Source of the DNA: Bacillota bacterium
GTDB taxonomy: Bacteria > Bacillota > Clostridia > Oscillospirales > Ruminococcaceae
DNA: 64,000 nucleotides
Assembly (NCBI GenBank): GCA_023457355.1
Contig: JAEWLW010000085.1
Span: 9,408-73,407 of the forward strand
Reading direction: 5' to 3'
The stretch's first letter is position 1, and each line of letters begins with the position of its first letter. Below, one piece after another: positions 50,102 to 59,671 of the stretch. The notes under the pieces are model-generated. The model was not told where the DNA came from, did no database searches, and saw nothing but the letters and a program-made list of their open reading frames with translations. The position numbers and the translations under genes were made by a program.

Positions 50102-51557
50102 GGGGGTGCGGACAAGAAGTTGGACTGCTCATGATCCCAACAGGAGGAAACTATGTATACCGAGGAGCAGTACTGCAAGGCACTTGCCCTATATGATGAG
50201 TGCGGTTCCGTCACCAAAACAATCATACAACTGGGGTATCCGGCAAGGCGGCAAACCCTTTACAATTGGATCACAAGACGTGAGCATTTGCCAAAGGAAC
50301 GCTCAAGCTTTCATGGGGTCAACACCCCAAAGCATCCACGGCATCCTCCACTGGAACTCAAATTAAATGCCCTTCACCGTTGCTTTGAGCTGGGCGAAAA
50401 TGTACAATCAGTATCCGATGAGATTGGCTATAGCACAGCCAGTATCTATCAATGGAGAAGAAAGTACATTGAGAAAGGGCGTGCAGCACTGATGAGGCCA
50501 TCAAAGGAAAGAGAGCGGGGGCGGCTTGAGGAGGGAACACCAGCTGCAAATGAGGAAATTTCAAGGCTCAAAGAGCAGGTTCAGGATATGCAGTTGGAGA
50601 TTGATATTTTGAAGGAAACTCTTGATGTACTAAAAAAAGACCCAGGCGTCGACTGGAACTCTCTGAAAAACAGGGAGAAGGCAGCAATCATCGACGCCTT
50701 AAAGAATAAATATCCGCTGCCGACATTGCTCAAAGCGCTACACTATGCTCGCAGCAGCTATTTTTATCGAAAAAAGGCTGAGAAACGAAGCGATCCATAT
50801 GCCGCGAAAAGGGAACAAATCAAAGAAATTTTTGAGGGAAACTACTCATGCTATGGATATCGTAGAATTCATTTGGAACTGAGGAAACATGGCGTTCGAC
50901 TATCGGAAAAGATCGTTCTTCGTCTTATGAAGCAAGAGCATTTGCAACCAAGGATTAGCAAAAATCGAGCGTATGGCTCCTATCAGGGTGAAATAACGCC
51001 GGCAGTTCCCAATATAATTGCGCGTAATTTTCATGCAAATCGCCCCAATGAGAAGTGGCTTACGGATATTACGGAGTTTGCCATTCCTGCGGAAAAGGTT
51101 TATCTTTCCCCTATGATTGACTGCTTTGATGGAATGCCTGTCTCATGGCGTGTTGGATTATCTCCCAATGGGGAACTGGTGAATGGAATGCTGGATGATG
51201 CGATTGAAAGACTGAAAGCTGGGGAAACTCCTACGATTCATACAGATCGTGGCTGCCATTATCGCTGGCCAGGTTGGATTCACCGCATGGACCGAGCCCA
51301 GCTGCAGCGATCCATGTCGAAGAAGGGATGTTCTCCCGACAATTCTGCCTGTGAAGGATTCTTTGGCCGCATGAAAAATGAAATGTTCTATGGAATTTCA
51401 TGGGTAGATATATCTATTGAACAGTTTATTCAGATCATTGATGCGTATATGATTTGGTATAGGAACAAGCGAATCAAACAATCTCCCGGCGGAGCTAATC
51501 CAATGGAATATCGACAAAATTTAGGGCTCTGTGCTTAGTCCAAAATTTTGTCCGCAC
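50102..51557 (+). mobile_element. IS3-family insertion sequence, apparently complete
   Basis: About 1.46 kb bounded by terminal inverted repeats: left gggggtgcggacaagaagt, right (reverse complement) gggggtgcggacaaaattt. Flanks show CTA on both sides, a 3-bp target duplication typical of IS3. One long transposase frame fills it. The insertion point is at the outer border of the IS256 remnant. Confidence 0.85.
50153..51538 (+). CDS. IS3-family transposase, OrfA and OrfB in one frame
   Basis: 461 residues. Two helix-turn-helix modules (about 5-45 and 65-110), a leucine-zipper coiled coil (about 130-165), then the OrfB part with HTH_21 and an rve integrase core: TDITEF (first Asp), HTDRGCHY (second Asp) and NSACEGFFGRMKNE (Glu). 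IS3 elements usually make OrfAB by -1 frameshifting; here OrfA and OrfB are already continuous. The protein looks intact, so the element may be active. Confidence 0.92.
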   Translation: MYTEEQYCKALALYDECGSVTKTIIQLGYPARRQTLYNWITRREHLPKERSSFHGVNTPKHPRHPPLELKLNALHRCFELGENVQSVSDEIGYSTASIYQWRRKYIEKGRAALMRPSKERERGRLEEGTPAANEEISRLKEQVQDMQLEIDILKETLDVLKKDPGVDWNSLKNREKAAIIDALKNKYPLPTLLKALHYARSSYFYRKKAEKRSDPYAAKREQIKEIFEGNYSCYGYRRIHLELRKHGVRLSEKIVLRLMKQEHLQPRISKNRAYGSYQGEITPAVPNIIARNFHANRPNEKWLTDITEFAIPAEKVYLSPMIDCFDGMPVSWRVGLSPNGELVNGMLDDAIERLKAGETPTIHTDRGCHYRWPGWIHRMDRAQLQRSMSKKGCSPDNSACEGFFGRMKNEMFYGISWVDISIEQFIQIIDAYMIWYRNKRIKQSPGGANPMEYRQNLGLCA

Positions 51558-51631
51558 CCCCCTACCTCAGGTTTTGGGTTCAAGTCACATATACTTCTAC
51601 AATTTTGAACATATTGAGTTAAAAACTGAGC

Positions 51632-51656
51632 TGACACCGTATGAAAAACGGTGTCA
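51632..51656 (-). terminator. Terminator of the surface-polymer operon
   Basis: tgacaccgt (51632-51640) and acggtgtca (51648-51656), perfect 9-bp stem, about 135 bp after the end of the last minus-strand gene; a TTTTT stretch follows at a short distance on the minus strand. Confidence 0.6.
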
Positions 51657-51791
51657 ACTTGCGTAATCCTTACATTTCTGCGATAGGTCTTTTTTATTTG
51701 TCTATTTGCCTGGGTTGAATCTAATCTGTCAGTAGACTCTTTCTAAATTTCTATCTCCGCACACGGACTTCCTATTGTTTGCAAAAAGCTT

Positions 51792-52805
51792 TCATCTGCT
51801 TAATAAAAACCTCTTGAAGCGCCGCCGACAATCGGCAAGCAATAGGATGAACGTAGGGTTTTTAGTGCCGAGTAACGCCTTTGAAATTTTAAGCTCCCAG
51901 CTTGATGTCGCCCCTCTTGAAAAGCATTGCTCCGTCTCCGACGCATTTATAATGGCATTGACCGTCCCGCGGGCGAATTGTTTGTCACCCGCCGCCTTAC
52001 TCAACCCAATCGCTTGTTCAATAGTGGACAAGCAATTTCTCAAATAAAGCCGTTCAATCTGCTGACAGTCCGTACCACCGCGCGACCGATAAAAATCCAC
52101 CGCCGCGCGGTACAGCCTTTTATCAATATCATGCTTATCTGCCCGGCCAAGCATAGTAAGCGCCGCTACGCGCCCGGAAACATAGTGATACAGCTTGCGG
52201 TCAATCACCCTGACAGTACGGCAGTGTGACAGATATGCCAGATTAAAAAGCAAATCCTCACCCAAGCTGAGCGCTTCGTAAAATTTGAGGTCATGCCGGG
52301 CAATAATAGACGCTCTGAACAGCTTATTCCAAGGATTTGACAAGAAATAACGCAAATATAGTTGCTGGAATGATGCGACCCAGTCGCTATCATTGACAAT
52401 GGTCAACTCGTCCGTTTCAAATGTCTTAAGCAGCTTGCCCTTTTCGGTCTCGATAATAAAACCACAAATTACACAGTCAAAATCTTGCGTTTGCTGCGCA
52501 GCAAGCAGCGTTTCACACATTGTGGGTTCGAGATAGTCGTCGGAATCTGCGAACTGAATCCACTCACCCCTCGCCGTCGAAAGCCCCAGATTTCTGGCAG
52601 CCGAAACGCCCCGGTTGGGTTGGGTTAGCAGCTTAATCTGAGGAAAACGCTGAGCAAATGCCTGCGCAATATTGGCAGTGGCATCTACTGAGCCGTCGTT
52701 TACCAAAATAATCTCATCGGGAATGTGCGTCTGGGCAACCACGCTTTCAAGACATCTTTCTATGGTCGCTTGGCTGTTGTAAAAAGGTATGATTAGCGAT
52801 AACAT
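51792..52805 (-). CDS. Family 2 glycosyltransferase
   Basis: 337 residues with a GT-A domain in the N-terminal 220: MLSLIIPFYNSQATIERCLE, DEIILVNDGSVDAT, GVSAARNLGL and the DxD-type FADSDDYLEP. It transfers a sugar from a nucleotide donor to a polymer or lipid-linked acceptor at the cytoplasmic membrane. The C-terminal third is rich in basic and aromatic residues and has no recognised domain. It is the last gene of the polymer cluster. Confidence 0.9.
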   Translation of the reverse strand: MLSLIIPFYNSQATIERCLESVVAQTHIPDEIILVNDGSVDATANIAQAFAQRFPQIKLLTQPNRGVSAARNLGLSTARGEWIQFADSDDYLEPTMCETLLAAQQTQDFDCVICGFIIETEKGKLLKTFETDELTIVNDSDWVASFQQLYLRYFLSNPWNKLFRASIIARHDLKFYEALSLGEDLLFNLAYLSHCRTVRVIDRKLYHYVSGRVAALTMLGRADKHDIDKRLYRAAVDFYRSRGGTDCQQIERLYLRNCLSTIEQAIGLSKAAGDKQFARGTVNAIINASETEQCFSRGATSSWELKISKALLGTKNPTFILLLADCRRRFKRFLLSR

Positions 52806-52820
52806 GCCGCTTCCCTCGAT

Positions 52821-53807
52821 TTATGATAATAATGAACCGCCGCTTTCTTCGCGACATATAAGGTACCGTGCTCCATTAACAATTCGGTCATATGCCCTTT
52901 GTATAAGCGTACAAGAGCATACCCAGCAGGTCATACCCGCCAGAACAATTAGAAGCAGCAGTTCAGCTACGCGCGAATGAGTCCTGATATATGGTGAAGC
53001 GCTTAAATAATAATACACAATGATATGCAACACATAAACAACTACAGAGTTTTCTCCAACCTTTGTAAGGTGCAACCTCGCTGAAGGCATGATGTTTATC
53101 AGCAGTAAAATTATAGCAAAAGAGCCGCAATAAATAAGAACCCTGCCAAGCATTCCCTTTAAGGGAGAAAGCCCCAAACTTTGATAAGGCGCTTTCATCC
53201 AAAAAATGCTGATTTTATAATCCATGGTAACGGTTGCTATTAATGCGCCTAAGTAAATACTTCCCAAAAGCATATTGGTGGTCACACAGTTAAATCTTTT
53301 AAGTCTCAGTATTCTAGCGTTTTGAGCAGTGAAATATCCTGTCACAAAAAATGGTAAAAACGCCAGTGTTCTATGAAATGATAAAAACGCATCTGCTTCT
53401 GAAAAACCGCATAAAAGGGATATCGTAAAGCTCAAAAAAATAGGATATCTAAGCTTAAGAATCACCGGAAGAAGCAGCTTCCATTGGATGAGACTTAAAA
53501 GGTACCAAGCAGCAAAGCTTGGTAAAAAGAATCTCAATTTCCCCTGCGTTAACGCTGAAATTAAAACCATGAGGACATACGCAATAATAAGATTATAAAT
53601 ACTCTTAATCGTCTTATAGTTGATATGATCTTTAGAAAAATAACCGCTCACAAATACCATTAAAGGCATATGAAAAATATAAATTGCCGAATACAACAAA
53701 TCGAAATGGCGCTTTATACTAATAAAATGGCCCAGCACCATCAAAAATATAACGAGCGCCCGTATGTTATCAAACTTACTGTCTCTATTTGGAACTGTCA
53801 TTTCCAT
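52821..53807 (-). CDS. Membrane acyltransferase (acyltransferase family 3-like)
   Basis: About 328 residues with roughly 10 membrane helices. The N-terminal FDNIRALVIFLMVLGHFI places the conserved His in the first helix, and IFHMPLMVFVSGYFSKDH gives the second family signature. Such proteins acetylate sugars of surface polymers. The start is ambiguous (53801, 53807, 53813); 53807 fits GAGG. All overlap the end of the ABC ATPase gene, so translation is coupled. Confidence 0.82.
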   Translation of the reverse strand: MEMTVPNRDSKFDNIRALVIFLMVLGHFISIKRHFDLLYSAIYIFHMPLMVFVSGYFSKDHINYKTIKSIYNLIIAYVLMVLISALTQGKLRFFLPSFAAWYLLSLIQWKLLLPVILKLRYPIFLSFTISLLCGFSEADAFLSFHRTLAFLPFFVTGYFTAQNARILRLKRFNCVTTNMLLGSIYLGALIATVTMDYKISIFWMKAPYQSLGLSPLKGMLGRVLIYCGSFAIILLLINIMPSARLHLTKVGENSVVVYVLHIIVYYYLSASPYIRTHSRVAELLLLIVLAGMTCWVCSCTLIQRAYDRIVNGARYLICREESGGSLLS

Positions 53808-54564
53808 GACCATCCTCTTCCGCCTCCTCTGTCGGCTCTGTACCATCCTCATCCATATAGGCGTTATAATGCGATATGACCTTCGAGGCATCACCAAATT
53901 CGAGCAAATGGCCTTCATCGAGCCACATCGCTTTGTTGCAAAGCTTGGATATCGTGTCGCTGTTGTGAGAAACAATCATCACCGTACGATCCTGCGTAGA
54001 AATCAGTTGCTTCATTTTTTTATAGCTTTTCTTTTTAAATCGGCGATCGCCCACGCTGAGAACCTCGTCAATCAGCATAATGTCAGTTTCCATAATCGCG
54101 GTAATTGCAAACGAGAGCTTTGAATACATACCGCTAGAATAGCTCCGCACAGGCTGGTCAATAAAGCTATTAAGCTCTGAAAATTCTATAATCTCGTCCA
54201 ATTTCTCATCAATCTGTTTTTTAGTAAAACCCATCAGCAACCCTGAAAGATAGATGTTTTCCCTGCCGGAAAGCGCCTTGTTGAACCCTACTCCAATAGC
54301 CAAAAGTGAAATGCTGTGGCCATACAACTCTACCCGACCGTTATCCGGCGAAAAAATTCCCGCCAGCGTACGCAGCAGGGTGGACTTTCCGCTCCCGTTT
54401 CGGCCTAAAACACCAACAATATCCCCTTTTTCAATTGTAAACGACACATCCTTGATGGCGTGCGTCAGCTGACGCTGACTCTTGCCGGTGAGAACTTTCT
54501 TGATGGATTGCTTTTTGACAATACGGTAAAAAATATTAATATTACTGACTTTTATAGCGTCCAT
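53785..54564 (-). CDS. ABC exporter ATP-binding protein (TagH/Wzt-like)
   Basis: 259 residues: Walker A GRNGSGKST (54-62), a Q-loop region, signature YSSGMYSKL, Walker B IMLIDEVLSVGD and the H-loop SHN. It matches the polysaccharide/teichoic acid exporter subfamily, which has the extended N-terminus seen here. There is no C-terminal carbohydrate-binding domain, only an acidic tail (EEAEEDGHGNDSSK). It energises flipping of a polymer with the permease encoded 12 bp upstream. Confidence 0.92.
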   Translation of the reverse strand: MDAIKVSNINIFYRIVKKQSIKKVLTGKSQRQLTHAIKDVSFTIEKGDIVGVLGRNGSGKSTLLRTLAGIFSPDNGRVELYGHSISLLAIGVGFNKALSGRENIYLSGLLMGFTKKQIDEKLDEIIEFSELNSFIDQPVRSYSSGMYSKLSFAITAIMETDIMLIDEVLSVGDRRFKKKSYKKMKQLISTQDRTVMIVSHNSDTISKLCNKAMWLDEGHLLEFGDASKVISHYNAYMDEDGTEPTEEAEEDGHGNDSSK

Positions 54565-54576
54565 GGGATTCCCCTC

Positions 54577-55362
54577 TCAGGATACGATCTTGATATAGCT
54601 GTTCTCATATTTACTGATAAGTGATACACCTGCAACTATTGTCAGTAGGCCCGCACAGCCCCAAATACCAAGCAGCGGAAAGCTGATGTCTCCACCGTAA
54701 AGCACTGCCTCCCGGACAGCATCAATAATCAGCGCCAACGGATTGAAGGTAAGCAGCAGTCCGCTATAGGGGCGCGGCACTCGCTTAGGGATACTGTAAA
54801 ATATGCCCGAAAGATAGAAGGCCAAGCGCAGACCCACTCGCGTCAGATTCTCAAGGTCTGAGACATAAACACCAAAATGCATCAAAATACAGCTGGCCCC
54901 GAATGTGATGAGCGCAAGTAGCAAAAATAGTAGCGGCAAATATAGCACCTGATATGTTAAACCAACCTTGTAGAACGGCATAAGCACAAATACAAGCCCA
55001 AATGTAATAAGCAGTTTAAAAAAGTTTTGATACATGATGCTTAAAATCAGCACATACTTGGGGACATATATTCTAGAAAGAATATTTCGGTTGGCATAAA
55101 CAGCCTTGACGCTGCTGGTGAGCGTTTTAGAAAAGAAATTCCAAACGTTAAGCCCTAAAAAAACAAACAGCGGAAAGTACGGCTCGGATTTCCCATATAC
55201 CACTAACGCTACAAAGGAATACACCAACATAAAAAGAAAGGGGTCAAGTATCCACCACAGCCAGTTTAAATGCGAGTTTGCGACTTCAGCCTTCAAGGCT
55301 GCCTTGCCTGAAAAAATAATATAGTGATAATAATTTCCAAAGTTTTTTAAAAATTTTTTCAT
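54577..55362 (-). CDS. ABC-2 type polysaccharide/teichoic acid exporter permease (TagG/Wzm-like)
   Basis: 261 residues with six predicted helices and the ABC-2 family pattern: LNWLWWILDPFLFMLVYSFV, NVWNFFSKTLTSSVKAVYAN, SGIFYSIPKRVP and LTFNPLALIIDAVREAVLYG. It forms the membrane channel for the ATPase encoded next. The two together would export a wall-linked or capsular polymer. Confidence 0.9.
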   Translation of the reverse strand: MKKFLKNFGNYYHYIIFSGKAALKAEVANSHLNWLWWILDPFLFMLVYSFVALVVYGKSEPYFPLFVFLGLNVWNFFSKTLTSSVKAVYANRNILSRIYVPKYVLILSIMYQNFFKLLITFGLVFVLMPFYKVGLTYQVLYLPLLFLLLALITFGASCILMHFGVYVSDLENLTRVGLRLAFYLSGIFYSIPKRVPRPYSGLLLTFNPLALIIDAVREAVLYGGDISFPLLGIWGCAGLLTIVAGVSLISKYENSYIKIVS

Positions 55363-55386
55363 TTCCTCTCCTGCCAGTCTGCAATT

Positions 55387-56367
55387 TTAGCGCCGTAAAA
55401 ATTGACCCATCCACTTCTCGATTACCCCGTAGTCAATAGTGATTTTGGTTTGAAAGTCCGTATTAATCATATTTTCCAAGCCAATCAGATCATATTCAGA
55501 TAAGCTTTGAATATTATATTTCTTAAATTCTTCAGCCCGGTGGTCGACGCTTAAAATGATTGCACGCTTTTTCTGTTGCATAGCATATACGCCGCCATGC
55601 AGACGGGTTCCAATGTAATCCACATCGTTCTCCTGCAAAAACGCACAATACGCACCAAGGTCTGGATTGATGTATTTAAGTCGTGAGGCCTGCGGATAAC
55701 TTTTAACAGATTTAAAGCCGCCAAAGGTTTGGCTCCAGAAATAGACTTCCTTATAGTTCTTGAGAAGCAGCTCAATAATCTGTTTGTCGTTTTCCGGCTT
55801 TTCGCCGCCGGTGGAGGAAAGGGTAAAGACCACCTTATCCGCTTTTTTAGTGGGAATCTGCGCGCAATGCTTCGGCGTCAGCGGCCACAGCGTCGGACAG
55901 CCGGTGTTCACGGCCTTCAGACCCATCATTTCTAAATACTTTTTCGTTTTGTCATCCCGGGTACTATGAATGTATTCGTGCGACAAGACCTTACGCCATA
56001 GGTATCTTGAGTAGGGCCCTATATGTTCGCCGCACTGCTCGGCGTCATACCCGACACCCAGTAGCACAGAACCGGTGTAGGGACCGCAGTTGAAAATATT
56101 AACATTTAGCAATGGGTTTATTCTAAACATCCGTGTCCAAAACAGGTTTGTTCCGCATATAAATTTATAATTTGAAACATTTGCCAGTCTAGCCTTAGGT
56201 GAAGAAAAGTTGTGTGCAAAGGGAAAGCTAACCAGATGGGTTGGATAACTGTGTACAAATGCATCCTTTAGCACAGGCTGCATAACTTGTCTGATTGATT
56301 CCATGATGATCTCATCGCCTTTATTCTGGGTGGCAACCGAAGTATCAAATAAAATAATTCTTTTCAT
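55387..56367 (-). CDS. Polysaccharide pyruvyl transferase family protein
   Basis: About 326 residues: ILFDTSVATQNKGDEIIMES at the N-terminus, VFTLSSTGGEKPENDKQIIE in the middle and DYIGTRLHGGVYAMQQKKRA near the C-terminus, the pattern of the CsaB/WcaK/ExoV family. Members add pyruvate ketals from PEP to sugars of wall polymers. ATG 56367 has AAAGGA at proper distance; 56373 is too close. Confidence 0.88.
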   Translation of the reverse strand: MKRIILFDTSVATQNKGDEIIMESIRQVMQPVLKDAFVHSYPTHLVSFPFAHNFSSPKARLANVSNYKFICGTNLFWTRMFRINPLLNVNIFNCGPYTGSVLLGVGYDAEQCGEHIGPYSRYLWRKVLSHEYIHSTRDDKTKKYLEMMGLKAVNTGCPTLWPLTPKHCAQIPTKKADKVVFTLSSTGGEKPENDKQIIELLLKNYKEVYFWSQTFGGFKSVKSYPQASRLKYINPDLGAYCAFLQENDVDYIGTRLHGGVYAMQQKKRAIILSVDHRAEEFKKYNIQSLSEYDLIGLENMINTDFQTKITIDYGVIEKWMGQFLRR

Positions 56368-56394
56368 AATCATTTCCTTTGCTCATGTATTTAG

Positions 56395-56553
56395 GGAGCC
56401 TCTGATTAATTCAGGGGCAGGTTAGCAGCGGAAGAATTTTGTAGCTGGAAAGGCGAAAAACGAGCATAAAGCTGGGGCTTATGGCTGCTTTTTAACACAG
56501 TCAGGCGCAAAATTGGCCGCGGATAACGCCACATGGATTAAATCTGAGGTTCC
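56395..56553. mobile_element. MITE-like insertion with TTAG target duplication
   Basis: 159 bp, no coding content. The ends are imperfect inverted repeats (ggagcctctgattaat and, from the other end, ggaacctcagatttaat). TTAG occurs on both outer sides (56391-56394 and 56554-56557). A 4-bp YTAR-type duplication suggests an IS5-family transposase acting in trans. Confidence 0.7.
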
Positions 56554-56563
56554 TTAGCACCTA

Positions 56564-57616
56564 TTAAATCTGTTGCACAAAAAAGGCCACTGTTTTTCTT
56601 AAACCATTTTGTAACGAGACCCGCGGTAGCCACCCCTGTACGTTAGCCTTAGTTGCAGACAAAAATGGCACCTTATGCGCCAAATACCCCGCAGACTGCC
56701 GCTGATTTGCAAGATGTATCTCCAGTCGGATCCGCGGATCTGATGCTGTTTCGCACAGCAGCTCGGCCAACTGGCGCACCGTAATCGGATGGCTGCTATC
56801 AGAAATATTATAAACGAATTCATCAAAATTGCAAATTGTCATAAACAAGCCACTGACCAGATCCGAAATATAGGTCAGTGCCAACGTGCCGCTGCCGTCG
56901 CTATTCATCACAATTGGCTCTTTCCGCACAACGTTGCCGATAAAATCACCGACCACCCGTCCGTCCGAGAGCAACATGCCCGGTCCATAGGCGTGAGCAA
57001 TCCGCGCTATTTTACAGTTAAGCTCATGCTGCTCGCGGTAAGCGGCACAAAGCGTCTCAGCCATACGCTTACCCTCGGGATAACAGGAACGCACCTGCGT
57101 CGGATCAGTAACGCCATAATCATCCTCTTCGGCAAATTCCTTTACGCTCTTGCCGTATATCTCGCGCGTAGACAGCAAAAGAAAAACTTTTGCGCCACTT
57201 TTAACAGCAAAGCTCAGCATATTATTTGTGCCGAGAACATTGCCCAGCGCCGTGCCCACAGGGTCTTCGGTAAACTGTTTAGGTGAGGTCTGACTGGCCG
57301 CGTGGATGATATAGTCCATCGAAAGGTCAAGCAACAACGGCGCTGTCACGTCTTGCAGCACCAGCTTAAAATCCGCTCGTTCAAGCAACGCACCGTAACG
57401 TCGCCGTATCTTTTCCTCGCTGCGTGCCAGCGCGTAGATCGTAATGCCGCAGCCTTGAGTCTCATTAAGATGCAACAACGTGTAAATAATATAGCTGGCG
57501 ATCAAACCGTTGGCGCCGGTGACTAACACACGGCTGTTTTTCAGCTTTGACCAATCGATGCCACTGCGGCAGATTGCGTCTAGATCCTCGAGAATAACTT
57601 TGTTTAAAGGCAACAC
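56564..57616 (-). CDS. NAD-dependent sugar epimerase/dehydratase (extended SDR)
   Basis: 350 residues: the cofactor motif VTGANGLIASY at 33-43, LSTREIYG and a catalytic Tyr-x3-Lys in YPEGKRMAE, and HAYGPGM typical for the UDP-glucuronate decarboxylase/epimerase group. It converts a nucleotide sugar used for the polymer made here. It lies 13 bp after the cytidylyltransferase gene, so a CDP-activated substrate is possible. Confidence 0.88.
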   Translation of the reverse strand: MLPLNKVILEDLDAICRSGIDWSKLKNSRVLVTGANGLIASYIIYTLLHLNETQGCGITIYALARSEEKIRRRYGALLERADFKLVLQDVTAPLLLDLSMDYIIHAASQTSPKQFTEDPVGTALGNVLGTNNMLSFAVKSGAKVFLLLSTREIYGKSVKEFAEEDDYGVTDPTQVRSCYPEGKRMAETLCAAYREQHELNCKIARIAHAYGPGMLLSDGRVVGDFIGNVVRKEPIVMNSDGSGTLALTYISDLVSGLFMTICNFDEFVYNISDSSHPITVRQLAELLCETASDPRIRLEIHLANQRQSAGYLAHKVPFLSATKANVQGWLPRVSLQNGLRKTVAFFVQQI

Positions 57617-57629
57617 TACACCTTCCCCC

Positions 57630-58352
57630 TTATAAGCCGAGTACCGACTGGCTCTCTTTTAAATCGACCAGCGCCTTGAAGATATAATAATCGGCAGGCG
57701 TTGTAATCTTGATATTGGTATTCTCATCGCAAACAACCAGATGCAGCATACGTCCCAGCTCAGTCATCAGAGAGCAGGTGTCGATTGTAATAGTGTAATC
57801 CATATTCTGCCCAAGCGTGTGAGCGTGATAGACATCCTCAAAATAAAAGCTCTGCGGCGCTTTGGCAATAAACAAGGTATTGCGGGTTATGGTTTTTTGG
57901 GTTGTCACCTTGTCCTCGCTAACAATGCCGGTTTCTGAAAACGGCACGGCCGTTATCGCAGAACCATATTCTTTGACCGATGTAATGTGCTCGGTGATGA
58001 GATTTTCGTCAATCATCGGGCGCACCGCGTCGTGCAGAAGCACAATGTCCTTAGGACCACAAATCGTTTTGAGATACTCAAGCGCAATCATCTTTGAGTG
58101 CTGGGTATCGGTTCCGCCGGTAAGAATTTTTGTCAGCTTGGTGATGTTATACTTATCGGCAAGCTTTCGCAGATAGTTCTCCCATCCGGCAACGCAGGGC
58201 ACAACGATCATATCAATATCGCTATGCGCCTGGAACACCTCAAGCGTATAAATAATGATGGGCTTACCATAAACCTCTAAGAACTGCTTAGGTCTTGCGC
58301 TGTTTTTCATGCGTTGCCCGGTTCCGCCGGCAAATACCAGTGCCACATTCAT
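57630..58352 (-). CDS. IspD/TarI-family cytidylyltransferase
   Basis: 240 residues: the nucleotide loop FAGGTGQRM (8-16) with RPKQF, VLLHDAVRP, and CDENTNIKITTPAD near the C-terminus. The family includes IspD (isoprenoid synthesis) and TarI (CDP-ribitol synthesis). The position between glycerophosphotransferase-like genes and a sugar epimerase favours a TarI-like role making a CDP-alditol donor for a teichoic-type polymer. No TarJ reductase is adjacent. Confidence 0.87.
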   Translation of the reverse strand: MNVALVFAGGTGQRMKNSARPKQFLEVYGKPIIIYTLEVFQAHSDIDMIVVPCVAGWENYLRKLADKYNITKLTKILTGGTDTQHSKMIALEYLKTICGPKDIVLLHDAVRPMIDENLITEHITSVKEYGSAITAVPFSETGIVSEDKVTTQKTITRNTLFIAKAPQSFYFEDVYHAHTLGQNMDYTITIDTCSLMTELGRMLHLVVCDENTNIKITTPADYYIFKALVDLKESQSVLGL

Positions 58353-58354
58353 AA

Positions 58355-59668
58355 TTAAGCTCTCTTTTCTGCAATAATTTCTTTAATTTTTGAAACAACG
58401 CGCGCACAAGCCTTGCCGTCTTCAACACAGCCCTTTTCATCTAAAAATTGCCTAACCCTATCTGCATACTGCGCTGCATCAAATTCGGTAACATTTTGGT
58501 AAAGCTGATCCGGGGTAGACGCAACGGGAAAAGGAGTCGTTTGAATTGGGTAGTAAAATCCCTGCTGAGATTCATAAGATGTCAGGCTCGGCGCAAAAAT
58601 AAACCCAGGCTTGCCGGTTATCACAAAATCGAATATCCAGCTCGAAAAATCGGTGATACCAATATCCGCTGCAATAATCAGCTCCTGCATATCAGGGTAA
58701 TCGCCCGCATTGACCACACAATCAGGCAGCTGCATGCCATCAGCAAGGTGTCGATGATCCCGAGGGTGCAATCGAGCCAGAACAGCCCATGTTTCACCTG
58801 TTTTATCTTGGAAAGCAGTCAGCAGCCTTGTGTAGTCAAAGCTCTCCAAAATTTGGGATTTCCTTTCGCCACTGTCATCTGAAAAGGTAGGCGCCCATAA
58901 AATAGTTTTCACCTTTTCATCCAAATGGTAATAATCCAACAGCTTTTTACGCACTTCAGCAACATAATGCGGCTCCTTATTCAAAATCATGTCGTTACGG
59001 GCATGCCCATATTCAAGAATTTCAGCATCAGGCCAAAAAGAAGTCCGATAAACCTCAGTCTCAAACCGACTGTTGGAAATACAGTAATCGGTCAGCTTAC
59101 CACACAGGCGCGCACGTCTGTTTCTGGCCTTATCCGGAATTGCCTTGGCATCAATCTTTTTGATTCCAAGAGAACCATGTAGCGTCTGTATGTAAACCTG
59201 CTGCGACTTTTTAATTAGGAATGGATCTTTCACCGCATAAAAGCCGTTGTCTATCCAAATCAGGGCACTGTGCAGCGCTTCCTCATACTCCGTCGTACCA
59301 TATTCGACTAGTCTAACCTGCTTAGGAAAAGCCTGCGCAATTTCTTCATGTATTTGGTCAACGCACCAGACCAACTCAACCGGTACCTGCTGGCGGATTA
59401 ATTCTTCACAGATATATTTGGGATTACAGGCATAGTTGTTTTGGAAGGCAAAAAAGAGAATCCTCCCAGGTACAATTGCAATTCGATTTGCATATACAGC
59501 TAATTTTCTCTTTTTTAGGTACCGGTGAGCAACGCGAAACAGATTTCTGAACTTGCCCGGTAGGCGCTTGGCCTTTGAAAGAAATTTGTGCATAACTCTG
59601 CGCAACGTCCAGTATAATTTTTTGAGGCCTTTATATTGTGATAGATATTTGCGGATATTTAACAACAA
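58355..59668 (-). CDS. CDP-glycerol glycerophosphotransferase family protein 1
   Basis: 437 residues of the TagB/TagF/TarL family: IDNGFYAVKDPFLIKKSQQV, QTLHGSLGIKKI with the conserved catalytic His, ILWAPTFSDDS, RLHPRDHRHL and IGITDFSSWIFDF. It transfers glycerol- or ribitol-phosphate from CDP-alditol to a growing teichoic chain at the inner membrane face. The N-terminal 60 residues are basic and amphipathic, fitting membrane association. It is 3 bp from both neighbours. Confidence 0.9.
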   Translation of the reverse strand: MLLNIRKYLSQYKGLKKLYWTLRRVMHKFLSKAKRLPGKFRNLFRVAHRYLKKRKLAVYANRIAIVPGRILFFAFQNNYACNPKYICEELIRQQVPVELVWCVDQIHEEIAQAFPKQVRLVEYGTTEYEEALHSALIWIDNGFYAVKDPFLIKKSQQVYIQTLHGSLGIKKIDAKAIPDKARNRRARLCGKLTDYCISNSRFETEVYRTSFWPDAEILEYGHARNDMILNKEPHYVAEVRKKLLDYYHLDEKVKTILWAPTFSDDSGERKSQILESFDYTRLLTAFQDKTGETWAVLARLHPRDHRHLADGMQLPDCVVNAGDYPDMQELIIAADIGITDFSSWIFDFVITGKPGFIFAPSLTSYESQQGFYYPIQTTPFPVASTPDQLYQNVTEFDAAQYADRVRQFLDEKGCVEDGKACARVVSKIKEIIAEKRA

Positions 59669-59671
59669 CGC

